This document shows, piece by piece, positions 44,865 to 54,442 of a DNA stretch of 64,000 nt. This DNA is from an uncultured Pseudomonadota bacterium (GTDB taxonomy: Bacteria > Pseudomonadota > Gammaproteobacteria > Burkholderiales > SG8-39): NCBI GenBank assembly GCA_903834835.1, contig CAILKO010000023.1, forward strand, positions 1-64,000, given 5' to 3'. A program made the position numbers and the translations under genes. The notes beneath the pieces are model-generated. The model was given only the letters and a program-made list of their open reading frames with translations. It was not told where the DNA came from and searched no databases. Every line of letters begins with the position of its first letter. The stretch's first letter is position 1.

Positions 44865-45866
44865 TCAGGTTCCGGTCGGACCTGCAAGCATCGCGGTGAT
44901 CGCCTCGCGCCCCGGGCTGTGGATGATGCCGCGCTCGCAGACGAGTGCCGTGATCAGCTCCGCTGGCGTCACATCGAAAGCAGGATTGCGCACCGCGATG
45001 CCTTCCGGCGCCCAGCGCTCGCCGCGATAACCCGTCACCTCGTCTGCGGAGCGCTCCTCGATCGGGATGGCTGCGCCGTCCGCCGTCGCGAGGTCGAAGG
45101 TGGAGGAGGGCGCCGCGACGTAGAAGGGCAGGCCATGACGCTGCGCAAGCACGGCCAGCGTATAGGTGCCGATCTTGTTCGCCGTATCCCCGTTCGCAGC
45201 GATGCGGTCCGCGCCGACGATGACGAGATCCACCTCGCCGCGCTGCATCAGATGCCCCGCCATGTTGTCGGTGACGAGCGTGACCGGGATGCCTTCCTGC
45301 ACGCATTCCCAGGCCGTGAGGCGTGCGCCCTGCAGATAGGGCCGGGTCTCATTCGCGACGACGGAAATTGCCCTGCCGGCCGCGTGCGCCGAGCGGATGA
45401 TTCCGAGCGCCGTGCCGTGGCCCGCAGTCGCGAGCGCGCCCGCATTGCAGTGGGTCATGATCCGCGCGCGGTGCGGGATCAGTGCCGCGCCGTGCGCGCC
45501 GATGGCCTGATTCATCGCGAGGTCTTCGCGGAAAATGGCTTCCGCCTCGGCGCGGGGGTCGGCGGCCGTGCGCATGCGCGCGAGTGCCCAGAAGAGATTC
45601 ACGGCGGTAGGCCGGCTTTCTCCGAGCAGGGCTTCGGCCTGCACGCAGTCCGCGCCACGCATCGCATCCAGCGCGAATCCGTAGGCCGCCGCGCAACCGA
45701 TCGCCGGTGCGCCGCGCACCACCATATCGCGGATCGCCACAGCGACCTCGGCTGCGCTGGTGCAGCGAACGTAGTGAATCCGCCCCGGCAGCAGGCGCTG
45801 ATCGAGCAGCTCGAGCGCATCGCCATGCCAGCGCAGGGGCTGCACGCCGCTCGCGGCCTGCGTCAT
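44865..45866 (-). CDS. mtnA: S-methyl-5-thioribose-1-phosphate isomerase
   Basis: A 333-residue aldose-ketose isomerase. [39 protein letters not shown] (catalytic Cys) and [20 protein letters not shown] (catalytic Asp) are the family signatures. It isomerises methylthioribose-1-phosphate, and in some bacteria 5-deoxyribose-1-phosphate. Its ATG overlaps the stop of the aldolase/dehydrogenase gene. No mtnB, mtnC, mtnD or mtnK is near. Confidence 0.93.
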   Translation of the reverse strand: MTQAASGVQPLRWHGDALELLDQRLLPGRIHYVRCTSAAEVAVAIRDMVVRGAPAIGCAAAYGFALDAMRGADCVQAEALLGESRPTAVNLFWALARMRTAADPRAEAEAIFREDLAMNQAIGAHGAALIPHRARIMTHCNAGALATAGHGTALGIIRSAHAAGRAISVVANETRPYLQGARLTAWECVQEGIPVTLVTDNMAGHLMQRGEVDLVIVGADRIAANGDTANKIGTYTLAVLAQRHGLPFYVAAPSSTFDLATADGAAIPIEERSADEVTGYRGERWAPEGIAVRNPAFDVTPAELITALVCERGIIHSPGREAITAMLAGPTGT

Positions 45867-47833
45867 ACGAGTTTTTCCGTGCCGCCGTCGACGGGCACCT
45901 GGGCAGCCGTAGTCTTGGCAAAAAGCGCGCCGCACATCTCGGCCGCCATCTCCGCGACATCGCGGCTCGTGACATCGGTCTTCAGCAGGTTGTTGCGCTT
46001 GTACTGCTCGACTGTCAGGTTGTAGGCACGGGCACGCGAGGCGAGCACCTCGTCGGTCCAGAGCGCGGTGTCATAGACCGCGTTCGGGTGAATCGTATTG
46101 ACGCGTATGCCGTCGGCGGCCCACTCGAGCGCGGCCACGCGCGCGAGCTGGTTCATGGCCGCCTTGGACGCAGAGTAGGCGCCGGCACCCGGCCCTGGCG
46201 CAGGCACATTCTTCGAACCGATCACGACCACGCGTCCGCCGCGCGGCGCGAGACGGAGCAAGGGATGCAGCGTGCGCATCATGGCGAGGCCCGCCTCGAC
46301 ATTGACCGTGAGCGCAGCACGCAGCGCGTCATCCTCCAGCTTCGCGATCGGACTGGAAGCGGGGAAGATGCCGGCATTCAGCACCAGCATGTCGAGGCCG
46401 CCGAACTGCGCGACGGCCGCGCGGGCCGCCTGAGCGATCGCAGCGCGGTCAGTGAGGTCGCAGACGATGCCGAGATAATCGGCGCGCTGCGGCTTCGTGA
46501 CATCCGGATTGCGATCCAGTGCAACGACGGCCGCACCGCGGCGGAGGAAAGCCTCCACGCAGGCCTTGCCGATGCCCGATGCGGCGCCGGTGACAAGGAC
46601 GACTTCGCCCGCGAAGGGCGGCACGGCACCCGGTTTCTTCAGCTTCGCCTGCTCGAGCACCCAGTACTCGATGTCGAACAGATGCTGTTCGTCGAGCGCC
46701 CGCCAGCCGCCCAGCGCCTCGGCGCGCAGGATCACGTCGATGGTGTGGTCGTAGAGTTCCTCGGCCACGGCCGTGTCCTTCGCAGTGCGCCCGATGGCCG
46801 CAAAGCCCCAGTCCGGATCCAGCATCATGCGCGGCGCGGAATCGAGCATCGTCTTCGCTTCCTTCGCCTTCGGCGCGAGGCGCTCGAAATAGGCCCGGTA
46901 TTGCGCCGTAAAGGCCGCCGTGTCGCGTCCGAACATGGGCCAGGGCTTGGTGCGGATCACGTGATCCGGCGTCGCCGGCCCGCGCTGCGAGAGCTCGCCC
47001 GCTTGCGGATGACGCGCGAAGCCGAGAAACTTGTCGGAAGCATTCATACGCATCAGCATCGGGGCCTGCGCTTCGCGGGAGATCTCCTTGCGCAGCGCGG
47101 CGACCTCGGCGGGCTGCCAGCCGGGCTGCGCGCCGGGGCTACCGGGCACGACCCCCCACGCTTTCCGGCTCTCGAGGTAGCGCTCGGACATGGACACGAG
47201 TTCGATCATGCGCTCGTAAGCTTCGCGCGCATCGGTGCCGAAGGAGAACACCCCGTGCGACAGCAGCACCATGCCGATCGTGTTTCGGCCGACGGCCCTG
47301 GGGTACTCGCGGGCGCAATAGGCCGCGAGATCGAAGCCGGCCATCACGTAAGGAATGACGACCACGCGATCGCCGTAGATCTCGCGGATGCGCGCCTCGC
47401 CCTGCGGCGCGTTCGATACCGAAAGCACGGCGTCCGCGTGGGTGTGATCCACGTAGGTATGGGGCAGGATCGCGTGCAGGATGGTCTCGACCGAAGGCGC
47501 GGGCGCACCGGCGCGCATCGTGTGCGTGGCGAGCTCGCCGATCATCTGCGGATCGGACAGCGCGGGCAGGGCGGCGAGGCGCCGCACGTAGTCGAGCGCG
47601 ACGGGCGTGAAGCCCGCGGCTTCGATGGTCTCCAGATCCCATCCGCTGCCCTTCACATAGAGCAGATCCTCCGCTTCGCCGAACAGGTTCGGCTCGCGCA
47701 GCTTGACCGAGGTGTTGCCGCCGCCGTGCAGGACAAGCGAGCGGTCGCGCCCGAGCAGGCGCGAGGTATACACGCGAAGCCCGAGCGGGCCGCTGAACTG
47801 ACTCGCTTCGCCATCGTTCCAAAGACTCTTCAT
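45863..47833 (-). CDS. Bifunctional class II aldolase / short-chain dehydrogenase
   Basis: A 656-residue fusion. The N-terminal aldolase (about 1-400) has [11 protein letters not shown] and the metal histidines in [13 protein letters not shown] and [10 protein letters not shown]. The C-terminal SDR (about 420-656) has [23 protein letters not shown] and the catalytic [10 protein letters not shown]. This is the RhaD/rhamnulose-phosphate-aldolase-lactaldehyde-dehydrogenase type. Coupling to mtnA suggests cleavage of an MtnA ketose-1-phosphate to DHAP plus an aldehyde, with the aldehyde handled by the SDR part. Confidence 0.9.
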   Translation of the reverse strand: MKSLWNDGEASQFSGPLGLRVYTSRLLGRDRSLVLHGGGNTSVKLREPNLFGEAEDLLYVKGSGWDLETIEAAGFTPVALDYVRRLAALPALSDPQMIGELATHTMRAGAPAPSVETILHAILPHTYVDHTHADAVLSVSNAPQGEARIREIYGDRVVVIPYVMAGFDLAAYCAREYPRAVGRNTIGMVLLSHGVFSFGTDAREAYERMIELVSMSERYLESRKAWGVVPGSPGAQPGWQPAEVAALRKEISREAQAPMLMRMNASDKFLGFARHPQAGELSQRGPATPDHVIRTKPWPMFGRDTAAFTAQYRAYFERLAPKAKEAKTMLDSAPRMMLDPDWGFAAIGRTAKDTAVAEELYDHTIDVILRAEALGGWRALDEQHLFDIEYWVLEQAKLKKPGAVPPFAGEVVLVTGAASGIGKACVEAFLRRGAAVVALDRNPDVTKPQRADYLGIVCDLTDRAAIAQAARAAVAQFGGLDMLVLNAGIFPASSPIAKLEDDALRAALTVNVEAGLAMMRTLHPLLRLAPRGGRVVVIGSKNVPAPGPGAGAYSASKAAMNQLARVAALEWAADGIRVNTIHPNAVYDTALWTDEVLASRARAYNLTVEQYKRNNLLKTDVTSRDVAEMAAEMCGALFAKTTAAQVPVDGGTEKLV

Positions 47834-47874
47834 GGTCGGCCCCGGGGAAAACCGCCGATTATACTTTCGGCATC

Positions 47875-48294
47875 ATGCGCATCGAATTGACGGACTGGTC
47901 ATCAGCCCGGGCGGAGGCCGTGCCGGTCCGCTTCAGGGTATTCGTCGAGGAACAGCAGGTTCCGGCAGAACTTGAACTCGATGCGCACGATGCCACGAGT
48001 GTGCATGCACTCGGGCGCGACGACGCGGGTGCTGTGGTGGCGACCGGACGGCTGCTACCGGACGGACATATCGGGAGGATGGCCGTGCTCGCCGCCTGGC
48101 GCGGCCGCGGCGTGGGCGGCGAAATTCTCGAAGCGCTCGTCGCGGAGGCGGCACGGCGCGGCTTTCCGGAAGCGGTGCTCTCCGCACAGGTACGCGCGAT
48201 CGCGTTCTACGCAAATCACAATTTTCTCGCCGAAGGCCCGACCTACATGGAAGCTGGCATTCCGCATCGCCTCATGCGGCGGCGACTCGTCTAG
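47875..48294 (+). CDS. GNAT-family N-acetyltransferase
   Basis: A 139-residue GNAT protein close to the ElaA/YjcF type: VPVRFRVFVEEQQVPAELE, the acetyl-CoA loop LAAWRGRGVGGEILEAL, and AIAFYANHNFLAEGPTYMEAGIPHRLM at the end. The substrate is unknown. Divergent from the aldolase fusion and convergent with the NRDE gene. Confidence 0.87.
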   Translation: MRIELTDWSSARAEAVPVRFRVFVEEQQVPAELELDAHDATSVHALGRDDAGAVVATGRLLPDGHIGRMAVLAAWRGRGVGGEILEALVAEAARRGFPEAVLSAQVRAIAFYANHNFLAEGPTYMEAGIPHRLMRRRLV

Positions 48295-48305
48295 CTGGCA
48301 GCGGG

Positions 48306-49082
48306 CTAAGGGGCGGGCGGCGTGTCCAGCATGAACTCATAGCCCAGCGTATCGGTTGTCTCGCCCGCGGCGTCGTAACTGCGCTCGGTCACACTGCACC
48401 GCCCGTCGCGCCGCATCAGGATGGCCGTGGACGCGCGCGTGCCGTAGGCGGGCGACACGATGCGCGCTGCCGAAAGCATGCGTTCGCGTGCGCGATCCAC
48501 ACCGGTGTCCGGCAATTCGTGTTCGCCCGCCATGCTGGTATCGGCGAGCAGGGCGAGCAGCACTTGCGGGCTCGGCGAGCAGGCGAGCGCATCGCCGAGT
48601 CGCTCCTTTCCGCGCACCACCTTGGGCCAGGGTGTTTCGAGCAGATGATTCGACAGGCCGTAGAGGCCGGGCGCGAGCCTGAGCGGTCCCGCGCCACGGT
48701 TCGAAGTCCACCACAGCGCCTCGCGATCAGCGACGAGCAGATTGAATCCACGATAGGCCTCGCCCCCGGCCGTCGCGCGCGTGACCGATGCTTCGGCCGG
48801 AGCCTCGTCCGTAAGGCATTCACTGGCAAGCAGACCGCGCGAGCGCCCCGCGCGGTCGCGATCCGCAAGCTCGCGATAGTTGGTCAGCGCGGCAAAGCGT
48901 CCGCTGCGGGTGATCCCCATCCAGGTGCCGCCTGCCTCGATGTCGCGGCCGGCCAGCACCTCCGGGCGATCCAGCCAGAAGGCGAGCCGTTCGGTCGGCC
49001 GCGCGTGGAACTCATCGCGATTGGCCGCAACGACCAGCGGATAGTCCTTGTGCATCCGCCAGGCGAACAGGATGAGACACAT
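48306..49082 (-). CDS. NRDE (TANGO2-like) family protein
   Basis: A 258-residue protein starting MCLILFAW with AANRDEFHARPTERLAFW, the N-R-D-E motif after an N-terminal Cys2 that may be the nucleophile of an Ntn-type fold. Bacterial function is unknown; the eukaryotic relative is linked to haem trafficking. Its start overlaps the DUF4936 stop (TGATG). Confidence 0.88.
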   Translation of the reverse strand: MCLILFAWRMHKDYPLVVAANRDEFHARPTERLAFWLDRPEVLAGRDIEAGGTWMGITRSGRFAALTNYRELADRDRAGRSRGLLASECLTDEAPAEASVTRATAGGEAYRGFNLLVADREALWWTSNRGAGPLRLAPGLYGLSNHLLETPWPKVVRGKERLGDALACSPSPQVLLALLADTSMAGEHELPDTGVDRARERMLSAARIVSPAYGTRASTAILMRRDGRCSVTERSYDAAGETTDTLGYEFMLDTPPAP

Positions 49083-49393
49083 CAGGCAACGGCCCGAAAG
49101 ACTTCCACATGCCGTTCGGCGCCGTCGGCGAGCAGACGCGCGAGGTCCGCGCGCGCCGCGCACTCGGCAAGCACCTCGCGAAAGCCCGCTGGGTCGCTCA
49201 CGCCCCGGTAAACCTCCATGCGCGTCCCGGGATCGTCGAGCCGCGCCATCCACTCGCCGCGCACGCCCGTGCGGTCCTCGATCTCACTAATCAGCTGCGA
49301 CACGGTCGCATCCGACGCCGCGAGCGCGCGCGGATCGACCCGGTAGTAGACATAGACATCGATGCGCGGGCCGGACTGCGGCGCCAGTGTCAT
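49082..49393 (-). CDS. DUF4936 family protein
   Basis: A 103-residue small protein: RIDVYVYYRVDP, then a helix and RTGVRGEWMARLDDPGTRMEVYRGVSDPAGF. The family is found mainly in Betaproteobacteria beside ygfZ and NRDE genes, which is part of the taxonomic argument. The fold looks like a ferredoxin-type dimer; the function is unknown. It overlaps ygfZ by 4 bases. Confidence 0.75.
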   Translation of the reverse strand: MTLAPQSGPRIDVYVYYRVDPRALAASDATVSQLISEIEDRTGVRGEWMARLDDPGTRMEVYRGVSDPAGFREVLAECAARADLARLLADGAERHVEVFRAVA

Positions 49394-50277
49394 GCCTCGA
49401 TCCGGGCGCGCGTTATGCTGAGGACCGCTCCCCCGGGCGCGATACGTACCGCCTCGTCCTGACCTGCCGCAGGCACAGGCGCAACCACGAGCATCTCCCA
49501 GTCTGTGCCGCCGCGCGCGACATTCACGACATTGCCGGCTTCCTGACCCGGGAATGCGTCCCCGTACACGGCCTGGCCGGCCGCGGGGACCGGCTGCGCG
49601 TCGCCAGCGAGCGCGGCGTGCACCATCCTGCGCTTCAATTCGCCGCGATACTGGGTGCGCGCCACCACCTCCTGCCCCGGATAGCAGCCTTTCTTGAAGT
49701 CGACCGCGCCGAGCCGCTCCAGGTTCAGCATCTGCGGGATGAAAAGCTCGGTCGTAGCGGCCGTGACGGTGGGCAGGCCGGAACGGATATCGTCCAAGGT
49801 CCAGGCCGCGATGCCCGCTGCGGAGTCTTCCGCTTCGGCGGCTGCCAGCGCGGCAGGCTGGACAAACAGCAAGCGGCGCTCGTCCAGACGTACCACGAGA
49901 CCGGCCGCGCTGCTGTCGACGCCGAGCACATCGGGTGGCGTGGCGAGGCCGGGGTCGCCCACGGGAAGGCCCCACTGCTGCCAGTCATCCGAGACATCCT
50001 CCACCTTGACCTTCGCACGCAGCACGAACATGCGCAGACGTTTCGCGACGCGTTCGGCGAGATCGGCTGAGAGTTGCAGCAGAAAGCCCTCGCCCCAGGG
50101 CATGACCAGCAGCGTGGCGATGAGGCGGCCCTTGGCGGTGCACCAGCCGGCACGGACCGCCCGGTTCGCCGTCACCGAATTGGTCAGCTGCGCCTGCAGG
50201 AAAGTCGTGGCGTCCGGACCCGTCACGGATATCAGACCAAACTGCGAGAGACGGATGGGGGAGAGAGGAGACGTCAT
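49390..50277 (-). CDS. ygfZ: Folate-binding protein YgfZ
   Basis: A 295-residue protein of the YgfZ/GcvT-like family with the signature KKGCYPGQEVVAR (K-G-C-Y-x-G-Q-E) near residue 215. It supports repair or assembly of iron-sulfur proteins with tetrahydrofolate. The ATG at 50277 is used; a TTG at 50295 in frame is also possible. Divergent from mltG. Confidence 0.92.
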   Translation of the reverse strand: MTSPLSPIRLSQFGLISVTGPDATTFLQAQLTNSVTANRAVRAGWCTAKGRLIATLLVMPWGEGFLLQLSADLAERVAKRLRMFVLRAKVKVEDVSDDWQQWGLPVGDPGLATPPDVLGVDSSAAGLVVRLDERRLLFVQPAALAAAEAEDSAAGIAAWTLDDIRSGLPTVTAATTELFIPQMLNLERLGAVDFKKGCYPGQEVVARTQYRGELKRRMVHAALAGDAQPVPAAGQAVYGDAFPGQEAGNVVNVARGGTDWEMLVVAPVPAAGQDEAVRIAPGGAVLSITRARIEA

Positions 50278-50304
50278 GGCCGGCTCAGTCGACAAGGTTG
50301 CGAA

Positions 50305-50319
50305 TAGAATCGGATTCTA
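50305..50319. promoter_or_regulatory. Symmetric TAGAATC/GATTCTA element between ygfZ and mltG
   Basis: A 15-base near-perfect palindrome in the 103-base divergent gap. Read either way it begins TAGAAT, so it could be two overlapping -10 hexamers serving both genes, or a protein site. No good -35 was seen, so this is tentative. Confidence 0.35.
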
Positions 50320-50380
50320 AGCGCGCCCGGTTGCGTGGCACGCGCTTCCTTTCCCACCATCCCGCACGTTCCAAGTTCCC

Positions 50381-51427
50381 TTGCGCCTGTTAACGAGACT
50401 CTTCCTGTTCACGCTGGTCGTCGCGATTTTCGGTGCGCTCGCGGCCCTCTGGTATGTCTGGACGCCCGTGACACCCGAGCGACCCGCTGTGGAATTCGAT
50501 ATTCCGGCCGGCGCGACCTTGCGCTCGGCCGCGCGCATCCTTGAAGAAGCCGGGATGCCGATCGGTGCGCGACGATTCGAACTCCTCGGCCGCGCGCTGC
50601 ACCTCACGCAGAAAATCCAGGCGGGCAGCTACGCTCTGAATGAGGCGCTCAGCCCGTATGCGATGCTCATGCGCCTCACGAGCGGCGATGCGTCCCAGTC
50701 TGAGTTCCGGCTAATCGAAGGCTGGAACATCGTGCAGCTTCGTGCGGCGCTCGAAGCGAGCCCGGATCTGCGGCACGACAGCGCGGGCTTGGGCGATGCC
50801 GAGCTGATCGCGCGCCTGGGTCTGCAGACCGCTCACCTTGAGGGCATGTTCTTTCCTGACACCTACCTGTTTCCGCGGGGCAGCAGCGATCTCGGCCTGC
50901 TGCGCCGCGCCCATCATGCGCTGCAGAAGCAGCTTGAGCGCGCCTGGGATGCGCGGGCCGGGGGAATCGCGGTCCGTAGCGCGTATGAAGCACTGATCCT
51001 CGCGTCCATCGTCGAGAAGGAAACCGGTCGTCCCGAGGACCGCTCGACAATCGCCGGCGTGCTCGATAACCGGCTGCGCATCGGGATGCGGCTGCAGGCC
51101 GATCCGACCGTCATCTACGGCCTGGGCGCGGGCTTCGACGGCAATCTGCGCAAGGTTCATCTCCTTACGGATGGTCCCTACAACAGCTATACGCGCGCCG
51201 GCCTGCCGCCGACCCCGATCGCAATGCCCGGCCTCGCATCGCTCGTTGCTGCAACGCAGCCTGCGCGCACGCAGGCCATCTACTACGTGGGACGCGGCGA
51301 CGGCGGCAGCCGGTTCTCGCGCACCCTGGACGAGCACAATCGGGCGGTCACGCAGTACCAGAAGCTGCCCGCACGCAAGGCCGCGGCCGCGGGCAGGGCG
51401 CCCGGACGGGCTGGGGTGGCAGAATAG
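50381..51427 (+). CDS. mltG: Endolytic murein transglycosylase MltG
   Basis: A 348-residue protein with one N-terminal membrane helix (about 4-25) and the YceG catalytic domain: LEGMFFPDTYLFPRG, ILASIVEKETG (catalytic Glu) and LQADPTVIYGLG, SYNTY-like YNSYTRAGLPPTPIAMPG. It cleaves nascent glycan strands at the inner membrane. The start is TTG at 50381; an upstream ATG is not available. Followed by tmk and holB in a compact operon. Confidence 0.94.
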   Translation: MRLLTRLFLFTLVVAIFGALAALWYVWTPVTPERPAVEFDIPAGATLRSAARILEEAGMPIGARRFELLGRALHLTQKIQAGSYALNEALSPYAMLMRLTSGDASQSEFRLIEGWNIVQLRAALEASPDLRHDSAGLGDAELIARLGLQTAHLEGMFFPDTYLFPRGSSDLGLLRRAHHALQKQLERAWDARAGGIAVRSAYEALILASIVEKETGRPEDRSTIAGVLDNRLRIGMRLQADPTVIYGLGAGFDGNLRKVHLLTDGPYNSYTRAGLPPTPIAMPGLASLVAATQPARTQAIYYVGRGDGGSRFSRTLDEHNRAVTQYQKLPARKAAAAGRAPGRAGVAE

Positions 51428-51431
51428 CCGT

Positions 51432-52058
51432 ATGACTCCGCGCGGAAAATTCATTACCGTCGAAGGCCTGGATGGCGCGGGCAAGTCTTCGCACCTGCAG
51501 TTCATTGCCGAGTCGGCACGCTCGGCGGGCTACCGGGTGCTTGTGACGCGCGAACCTGGCGGCACCCCCGTGGCAGAGGCGCTCAGAAACCTCGTTCTGA
51601 GCGAAGACCTGGATCCGATTGCCGAGACCCTCATCATGTTTGCCGCCCGCAGCGATCACCTGCGCCGCGTAATCCGGCCCGCGCTGGAGCAGGGGGTCAC
51701 CGTGGTCTGCGACCGGTTTTCGGATGCGACACTGGCCTATCAGGGTGGCGGCAAAGGCGTGCCGGAGCGGGTGCTCCAACACCTGATTGATGCCGTTCAT
51801 CCGGGCCTCGCCCCCGACCGAACCTTCATCTTTGACTGCAGCCCTGAGGTTGCCCGCGCACGGCTTGAGAAGTCCGGGCGGGCCCTCGATCGATTTGAAG
51901 TCGAAGGCATCGAATTCTTCCAGCGGGTGCGCAGCGCGTATCTCGCAATGGGACAGGCAGACCCGCAACGCATGCTGGTCATCGACGCCTCGCTCGCTTT
52001 TGACGAGGTTCGCCGGCGGCTGGCCGAGGTGCTGCTGCCGATGTTCTCCGACCGATGA
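51432..52058 (+). CDS. tmk: Thymidylate kinase
   Basis: A 208-residue dTMP kinase: P-loop EGLDGAGKSSH, DRF/DR motif VTREPGGTPVAEALR, and VVCDRFSDATLAYQGGGKG. It makes dTDP for DNA synthesis. Its ATG is 4 bases after the mltG stop; its own stop overlaps the holB start. Confidence 0.96.
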   Translation: MTPRGKFITVEGLDGAGKSSHLQFIAESARSAGYRVLVTREPGGTPVAEALRNLVLSEDLDPIAETLIMFAARSDHLRRVIRPALEQGVTVVCDRFSDATLAYQGGGKGVPERVLQHLIDAVHPGLAPDRTFIFDCSPEVARARLEKSGRALDRFEVEGIEFFQRVRSAYLAMGQADPQRMLVIDASLAFDEVRRRLAEVLLPMFSDR

Positions 52059-53056
52059 TCCATCCCTGGAACGAGGCGAGCTGGCAATCTGTCCTCGCGG
52101 GGGTGGACAAATTGCCGCATGCACTGCTGATCTCGGGGCCGGAAGGGGTCGGAAAACTCGCCCTCGCCCGGCACCTGGCGCGTCGCATTCTGTGCGAAAC
52201 CGCCGAGGGCCGCGAGGATGCCTGCGGGCGCTGCGAGGGCTGCCACTGGTATGACACGGGGGCACATCCCGATTTCCGATTGATACAGCCGGAGGCGCTG
52301 GATGCCGCGGCTGCCGGGGAGGCAGAGGGACCAGAGGAGAGCGAGCGTCCCGCCGGCGCGAAGAAGGCGAAACCGAGCTCGGAGATCCGTATCGAACAGA
52401 TCCGCAATCTGGCGGATTTTCTGAACATCGGCTCGCACCGCGCCAGGCGCCGCATCGCGATCGTGCATCCGGCTGAAAGCCTGAACGCCAATGCGGCCAA
52501 TTCACTGCTGAAGTCGCTGGAAGAACCGCCCGCAGGCGCGCTTTTCGTGCTCGTCTGCCATCAGCCCGCGCGACTCCTCCCGACAGTACGAAGCCGCTGC
52601 GTGTCGCTGGAAGTGCCCGCGCCGGACCCAGCCCTTGCAGCCAAATGGCTGGCGGAGCAGGGCCTCGCGCGCCCTGAGGCCCTGTTGCGTTTCAATTCCG
52701 GGGCCCCCCTCCGTGCGGCGGAATCTAGCGGAATGCCGGTTGCGGAATCCGTCGCGGCATTCCTCAAGACCTGGCAGGACAGGCCGCTCGCGGCGCTGGG
52801 GCTCCTCAAAGATAAGGAGGAACTCGCCTTGCTCGTGGAAGGACTGCAGAAGTACGCATACGATCAGGCGTTTCGAGGTGCAGGAATGCCTGCACGGTTC
52901 TTGTCCTACCGTGGCGATGCCCGGCCGGATGCGGGTTCGGCGTTGCGCTGGGCTCGTATCGCCAGGGAGCTCGGCCGCATCCGCCGCCGGCTGGACCATC
53001 CGCTGAACCAGTCGCTGCAACTGCACCGCATCATGCAGCTTTTTCATAACGAATAA
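52055..53056 (+). CDS. holB: DNA polymerase III delta-prime subunit
   Basis: A 333-residue clamp-loader subunit: LLISGPEGVGKLALARHLA (Walker A), the zinc cysteines in CETAEG...CGRCEGC, and NANAANSLLKSLEEPPAGALFVLVC. It pairs with tmk in many genomes. In related bacteria pilZ and tatD usually follow; here they are absent and the sequence becomes strongly AT-rich right at the stop. Confidence 0.94.
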   Translation: MIHPWNEASWQSVLAGVDKLPHALLISGPEGVGKLALARHLARRILCETAEGREDACGRCEGCHWYDTGAHPDFRLIQPEALDAAAAGEAEGPEESERPAGAKKAKPSSEIRIEQIRNLADFLNIGSHRARRRIAIVHPAESLNANAANSLLKSLEEPPAGALFVLVCHQPARLLPTVRSRCVSLEVPAPDPALAAKWLAEQGLARPEALLRFNSGAPLRAAESSGMPVAESVAAFLKTWQDRPLAALGLLKDKEELALLVEGLQKYAYDQAFRGAGMPARFLSYRGDARPDAGSALRWARIARELGRIRRRLDHPLNQSLQLHRIMQLFHNE

Positions 53057-53130
53057 TCTAGATTAATAAAATGTTATAAATTGATGATTAAAATAATTTT
53101 ATATGATTTAAGCCAGAAAAAATAAATTAG
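53057..53130. other. AT-rich junction between holB and the ankyrin gene
   Basis: A 74-base gap composed almost only of A and T in a window that is otherwise GC-rich. It begins immediately at the holB stop and the bias carries on into the ankyrin signal sequence until about 53180. It may contain the ankyrin promoter or mark the scar where pilZ and tatD were lost. Confidence 0.5.
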
Positions 53131-53769
53131 ATGAAATACATTCGTTATCTAATTGTTATTTCATTATTAATACCCATTACCGGGCTTCCACAAGTCAGTT
53201 CCCTCCAGCGTCTGCTGGATGCGGCGGAACTGGGCGATCTGCAGAGCGTCCGCACCTGGATCGCGCGGGGCCTCGATGTCAATTCAAGCGATGAGCTCGG
53301 CAATACACTGCTGATGATTGCCTGCCATTTTGGTCGTCAGGATGTCGCAACCGATCTTCTGGAGGCCGGGGCCGACATCGGGCGACGGAATCGCGCCGGC
53401 GATGACGCACTGATGCTTTCGGCCCTAAAAGGCGAACTGCCGCTCGCGCAGATTCTGGTGCGACGGGGTGCAGTGCTCGAATATGAGGGATGGAGCGCTC
53501 TGCATTACGCCGCCTTCAGCGGTCATACCGGCATCATCAAACTGTTGATCGGTAAAGGCGCGGACAAGAATCGCATCGCGCCGAACGGCTATACGCCGCT
53601 GATGCTGGCTGTGCGCGGGCGACACCGGGAGGCAGTAAGGGAATTGCTTCTCTGGGATGCGAATCTTGAGATTCGCGGACCCGCGGGAGAAACGGCCCGG
53701 AGCCTGGCTCAAGCCTCTGAGGATGACGGTGTTATCGATTTAGTACAGCGCGCGGGAGCTCTGCGCTGA
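53131..53769 (+). CDS. Secreted ankyrin-repeat protein
   Basis: A 212-residue protein with a Sec signal (MKYIRYLIVISLLIPITG) and about four ankyrin repeats (for example GNTLLMIACHFGRQDVATDLLEAGADI and WSALHYAAFSGHTGIIKLLIGKGAD). It likely binds a protein in the periplasm. No Shine-Dalgarno is visible, and the first 60 bases and the leader are far more AT-rich than any neighbour. Ankyrin genes close the tmk-holB-pilZ-tatD block in other Betaproteobacteria. Confidence 0.85.
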   Translation: MKYIRYLIVISLLIPITGLPQVSSLQRLLDAAELGDLQSVRTWIARGLDVNSSDELGNTLLMIACHFGRQDVATDLLEAGADIGRRNRAGDDALMLSALKGELPLAQILVRRGAVLEYEGWSALHYAAFSGHTGIIKLLIGKGADKNRIAPNGYTPLMLAVRGRHREAVRELLLWDANLEIRGPAGETARSLAQASEDDGVIDLVQRAGALR

Positions 53770-53876
53770 CCTGGCCGATGTCGGTTTCTTTTATTTAACA
53801 TAATACACATATGGTCCCAATTTATTGGCGTGCTTGAGTGCTTGAACAGCCGTCTTCAGCTCATGCAACAGGCCCA

Positions 53877-54359
53877 TCAGACCGGTTTCTTCGCGAATCC
53901 CGTGGCGATGTTCGAAACCTTCACGGCACTCGCGGTGGCATCCGCAGCCCGCCGTGCAGCATCTGCTGCTTCGGCCGCCGCGCTAAGGTCTGCGCTCTCG
54001 GGGTGTACCTCAACCGCAGCCATCGCAGCAGCGGCGGCCGCTGACGCTGCAGCCGCTGCCTTGGATGACGCTTCGGCAGCCGAACGCGCGGCGCCAGCCG
54101 CAGCATCGACGGCTTTCATGACCCCGTGGGAATCCGCTTCTCTGGCCGCAGTTACCGCATCGCTTGCCGCAGTGGCCGACATCTCGGCAGACAGTGCCGC
54201 ATGCACCGCAGCATCCCGCGAATGGACCGTCAGCCTTGCGATTGACGCGAGCGCAATCCGGTATCGACCGTCGACAATCGCGTAACCCTCGCGCAGGTTG
54301 GCGACTTCCCGTTCGAGGGAGGCAATCCTGTTCGCGATCGCTCCCTGAAAATCATCCAT
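53877..54359 (-). CDS. Hypothetical alanine-rich coiled-coil protein
   Basis: I do not recognise this 160-residue protein. Residues about 1-35 (ANRIASLEREVANLREG) form a leucine-zipper-like coiled coil; the remainder is a long Ala-rich helix (about 45% Ala between 75 and 145) with regularly placed Asp, Glu and Ser. It has no signal peptide or membrane segment. The opposite strand is open for 151 codons as well, but its Ala/Ser product has no domain order, so the minus strand is preferred. It could be an apolipoprotein- or phasin-like amphipathic protein. Confidence 0.55.
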   Translation of the reverse strand: MDDFQGAIANRIASLEREVANLREGYAIVDGRYRIALASIARLTVHSRDAAVHAALSAEMSATAASDAVTAAREADSHGVMKAVDAAAGAARSAAEASSKAAAAASAAAAAAMAAVEVHPESADLSAAAEAADAARRAADATASAVKVSNIATGFAKKPV

Positions 54360-54442
54360 GATGCCAATCCGTCCGTGTCGGTACCCACAAGTATATCACT
54401 CAATCTGCCGATTGCAGTTGCGCGAAATCAATGCAACAGCGA

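Noticed and set aside
45707-47890. A 727-codon plus-strand frame opposite the aldolase/dehydrogenase fusion
   Set aside because: Low-complexity Arg/His/Ala composition and complete overlap with a protein having intact aldolase and SDR motifs.
53830-54285. Plus-strand 151-codon Ala/Ser-rich frame
   Set aside because: Mirror of the minus-strand Ala-rich protein; it lacks a coiled-coil start and a ribosome-binding site, so the minus strand is the better gene.
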